Positions 5,576-5,673 of a stretch of 5,673 nucleotides of DNA are shown here, one piece after another. The stretch is from Gammaproteobacteria bacterium (GTDB lineage Bacteria > Pseudomonadota > Gammaproteobacteria > SZUA-229): assembly GCA_029880105.1 (NCBI GenBank), contig JAOUPA010000122.1, positions 1 to 5,673 of the forward strand. Direction: 5' to 3'. Below the pieces are notes generated by a model, which had not been told where the DNA came from, ran no database searches, and saw only the letters and a list, made by a program, of their open reading frames with translations. Made by a program: the position numbers and the translations under genes. The first letter of the stretch is position 1; every line of letters begins with the position of its first letter.

Positions 5576-5673
5576 ATGCCTCGCGAACCACTGCAACAGG
5601 ACGAGATCATTGCCTTTCTTGACGAGTGTCTGGAAGTTGAATTTTCGTTTGTAAAAAGTGACATACCCGCTGC
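5576..5673 (+). CDS. N-terminus of probable NorD/CbbO-type VWA-domain partner protein (3' end outside window)
   Basis: An open frame from the ATG at 5576 runs for 32 codons to the window edge (MPREPLQQDEIIAFLDECLE and onward, then VEFSFVKSDIPA) without a stop. It begins 25 bp after the AAA+ gene on the same strand. The acidic opening with LDECLEVEFSF resembles, as far as I recall, the N-terminal segment of CbbO/NorD proteins, and the paired gene order is the rule for this family. The VWA domain itself would lie downstream and cannot be checked. No clear Shine-Dalgarno sequence is present, so translational coupling or a weak site may apply. That this is a gene is fairly likely; the product name rests mainly on context. 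Confidence 0.6.
   Translation, partial: MPREPLQQDEIIAFLDECLEVEFSFVKSDIPA

Noticed and set aside
1..5673. Search for tRNA genes, CRISPR repeats, insertion sequences, integrase or defence genes
   Set aside because: Coding is dense with housekeeping-type genes, and I saw no clover-leaf, regularly spaced repeat, transposase motif or terminal inverted repeats.

Overview
This window looks like ordinary chromosomal DNA of a gammaproteobacterium with moderate GC. The full-length housekeeping proteins (YajQ, TrmJ, SuhB, IbaG, RlmM) match the gammaproteobacterial forms in length and motifs. The divergent trmJ/suhB pair is the arrangement known from E. coli. DUF423 (ygdD) and rlmM are direct neighbours in E. 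coli, but here they are separated by three other genes. A NorQ/CbbQ-type AAA+ gene followed by the start of a likely NorD/CbbO partner suggests an organism that fixes CO2 through RuBisCO or denitrifies. Neither RuBisCO nor nitric oxide reductase lies inside the window, so that choice stays open. I see no tRNA, rRNA, CRISPR array, insertion sequence or phage gene.

Layout. 1-591 (+): the C-terminal part of an EAL-domain c-di-GMP phosphodiesterase. 656-1138 (-): yajQ, convergent with it. 1207-1617 (+): a DUF423 membrane protein, divergent from yajQ across a 68-bp region with overlapping -10-like elements on the two strands. 1624-2376 (-): trmJ, tail to tail with DUF423 with 6 bp between stop codons. 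2432-3238 (+): suhB, divergent from trmJ. 3273-3509 (-): an ibaG-type BolA gene, convergent with suhB. 3600-4658 (+): rlmM. 4738-5550 (+): norQ/cbbQ-like AAA+ ATPase. 5576 to the end (+): the first 32 codons of the probable VWA-domain partner. Coding is dense, with no gene-free stretch above about 100 bp, and the strand alternates so that most genes are probably single transcription units. Only the last two look like an operon.

Functional themes. Three genes serve the translation apparatus: TrmJ (tRNA position 32), RlmM (23S rRNA C2498) and SuhB (Nus-factor antitermination of rRNA operons and inositol monophosphatase). Two relate to c-di-GMP: the EAL protein removes it and YajQ-family proteins can bind it. 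The most notable regulatory signal is a boxA element immediately before the suhB start codon, in the place a Shine-Dalgarno sequence would occupy. It matches the known autoregulation of suhB by the Nus complex in enterobacteria. I found no convincing undescribed system; the findings are regulatory and contextual.
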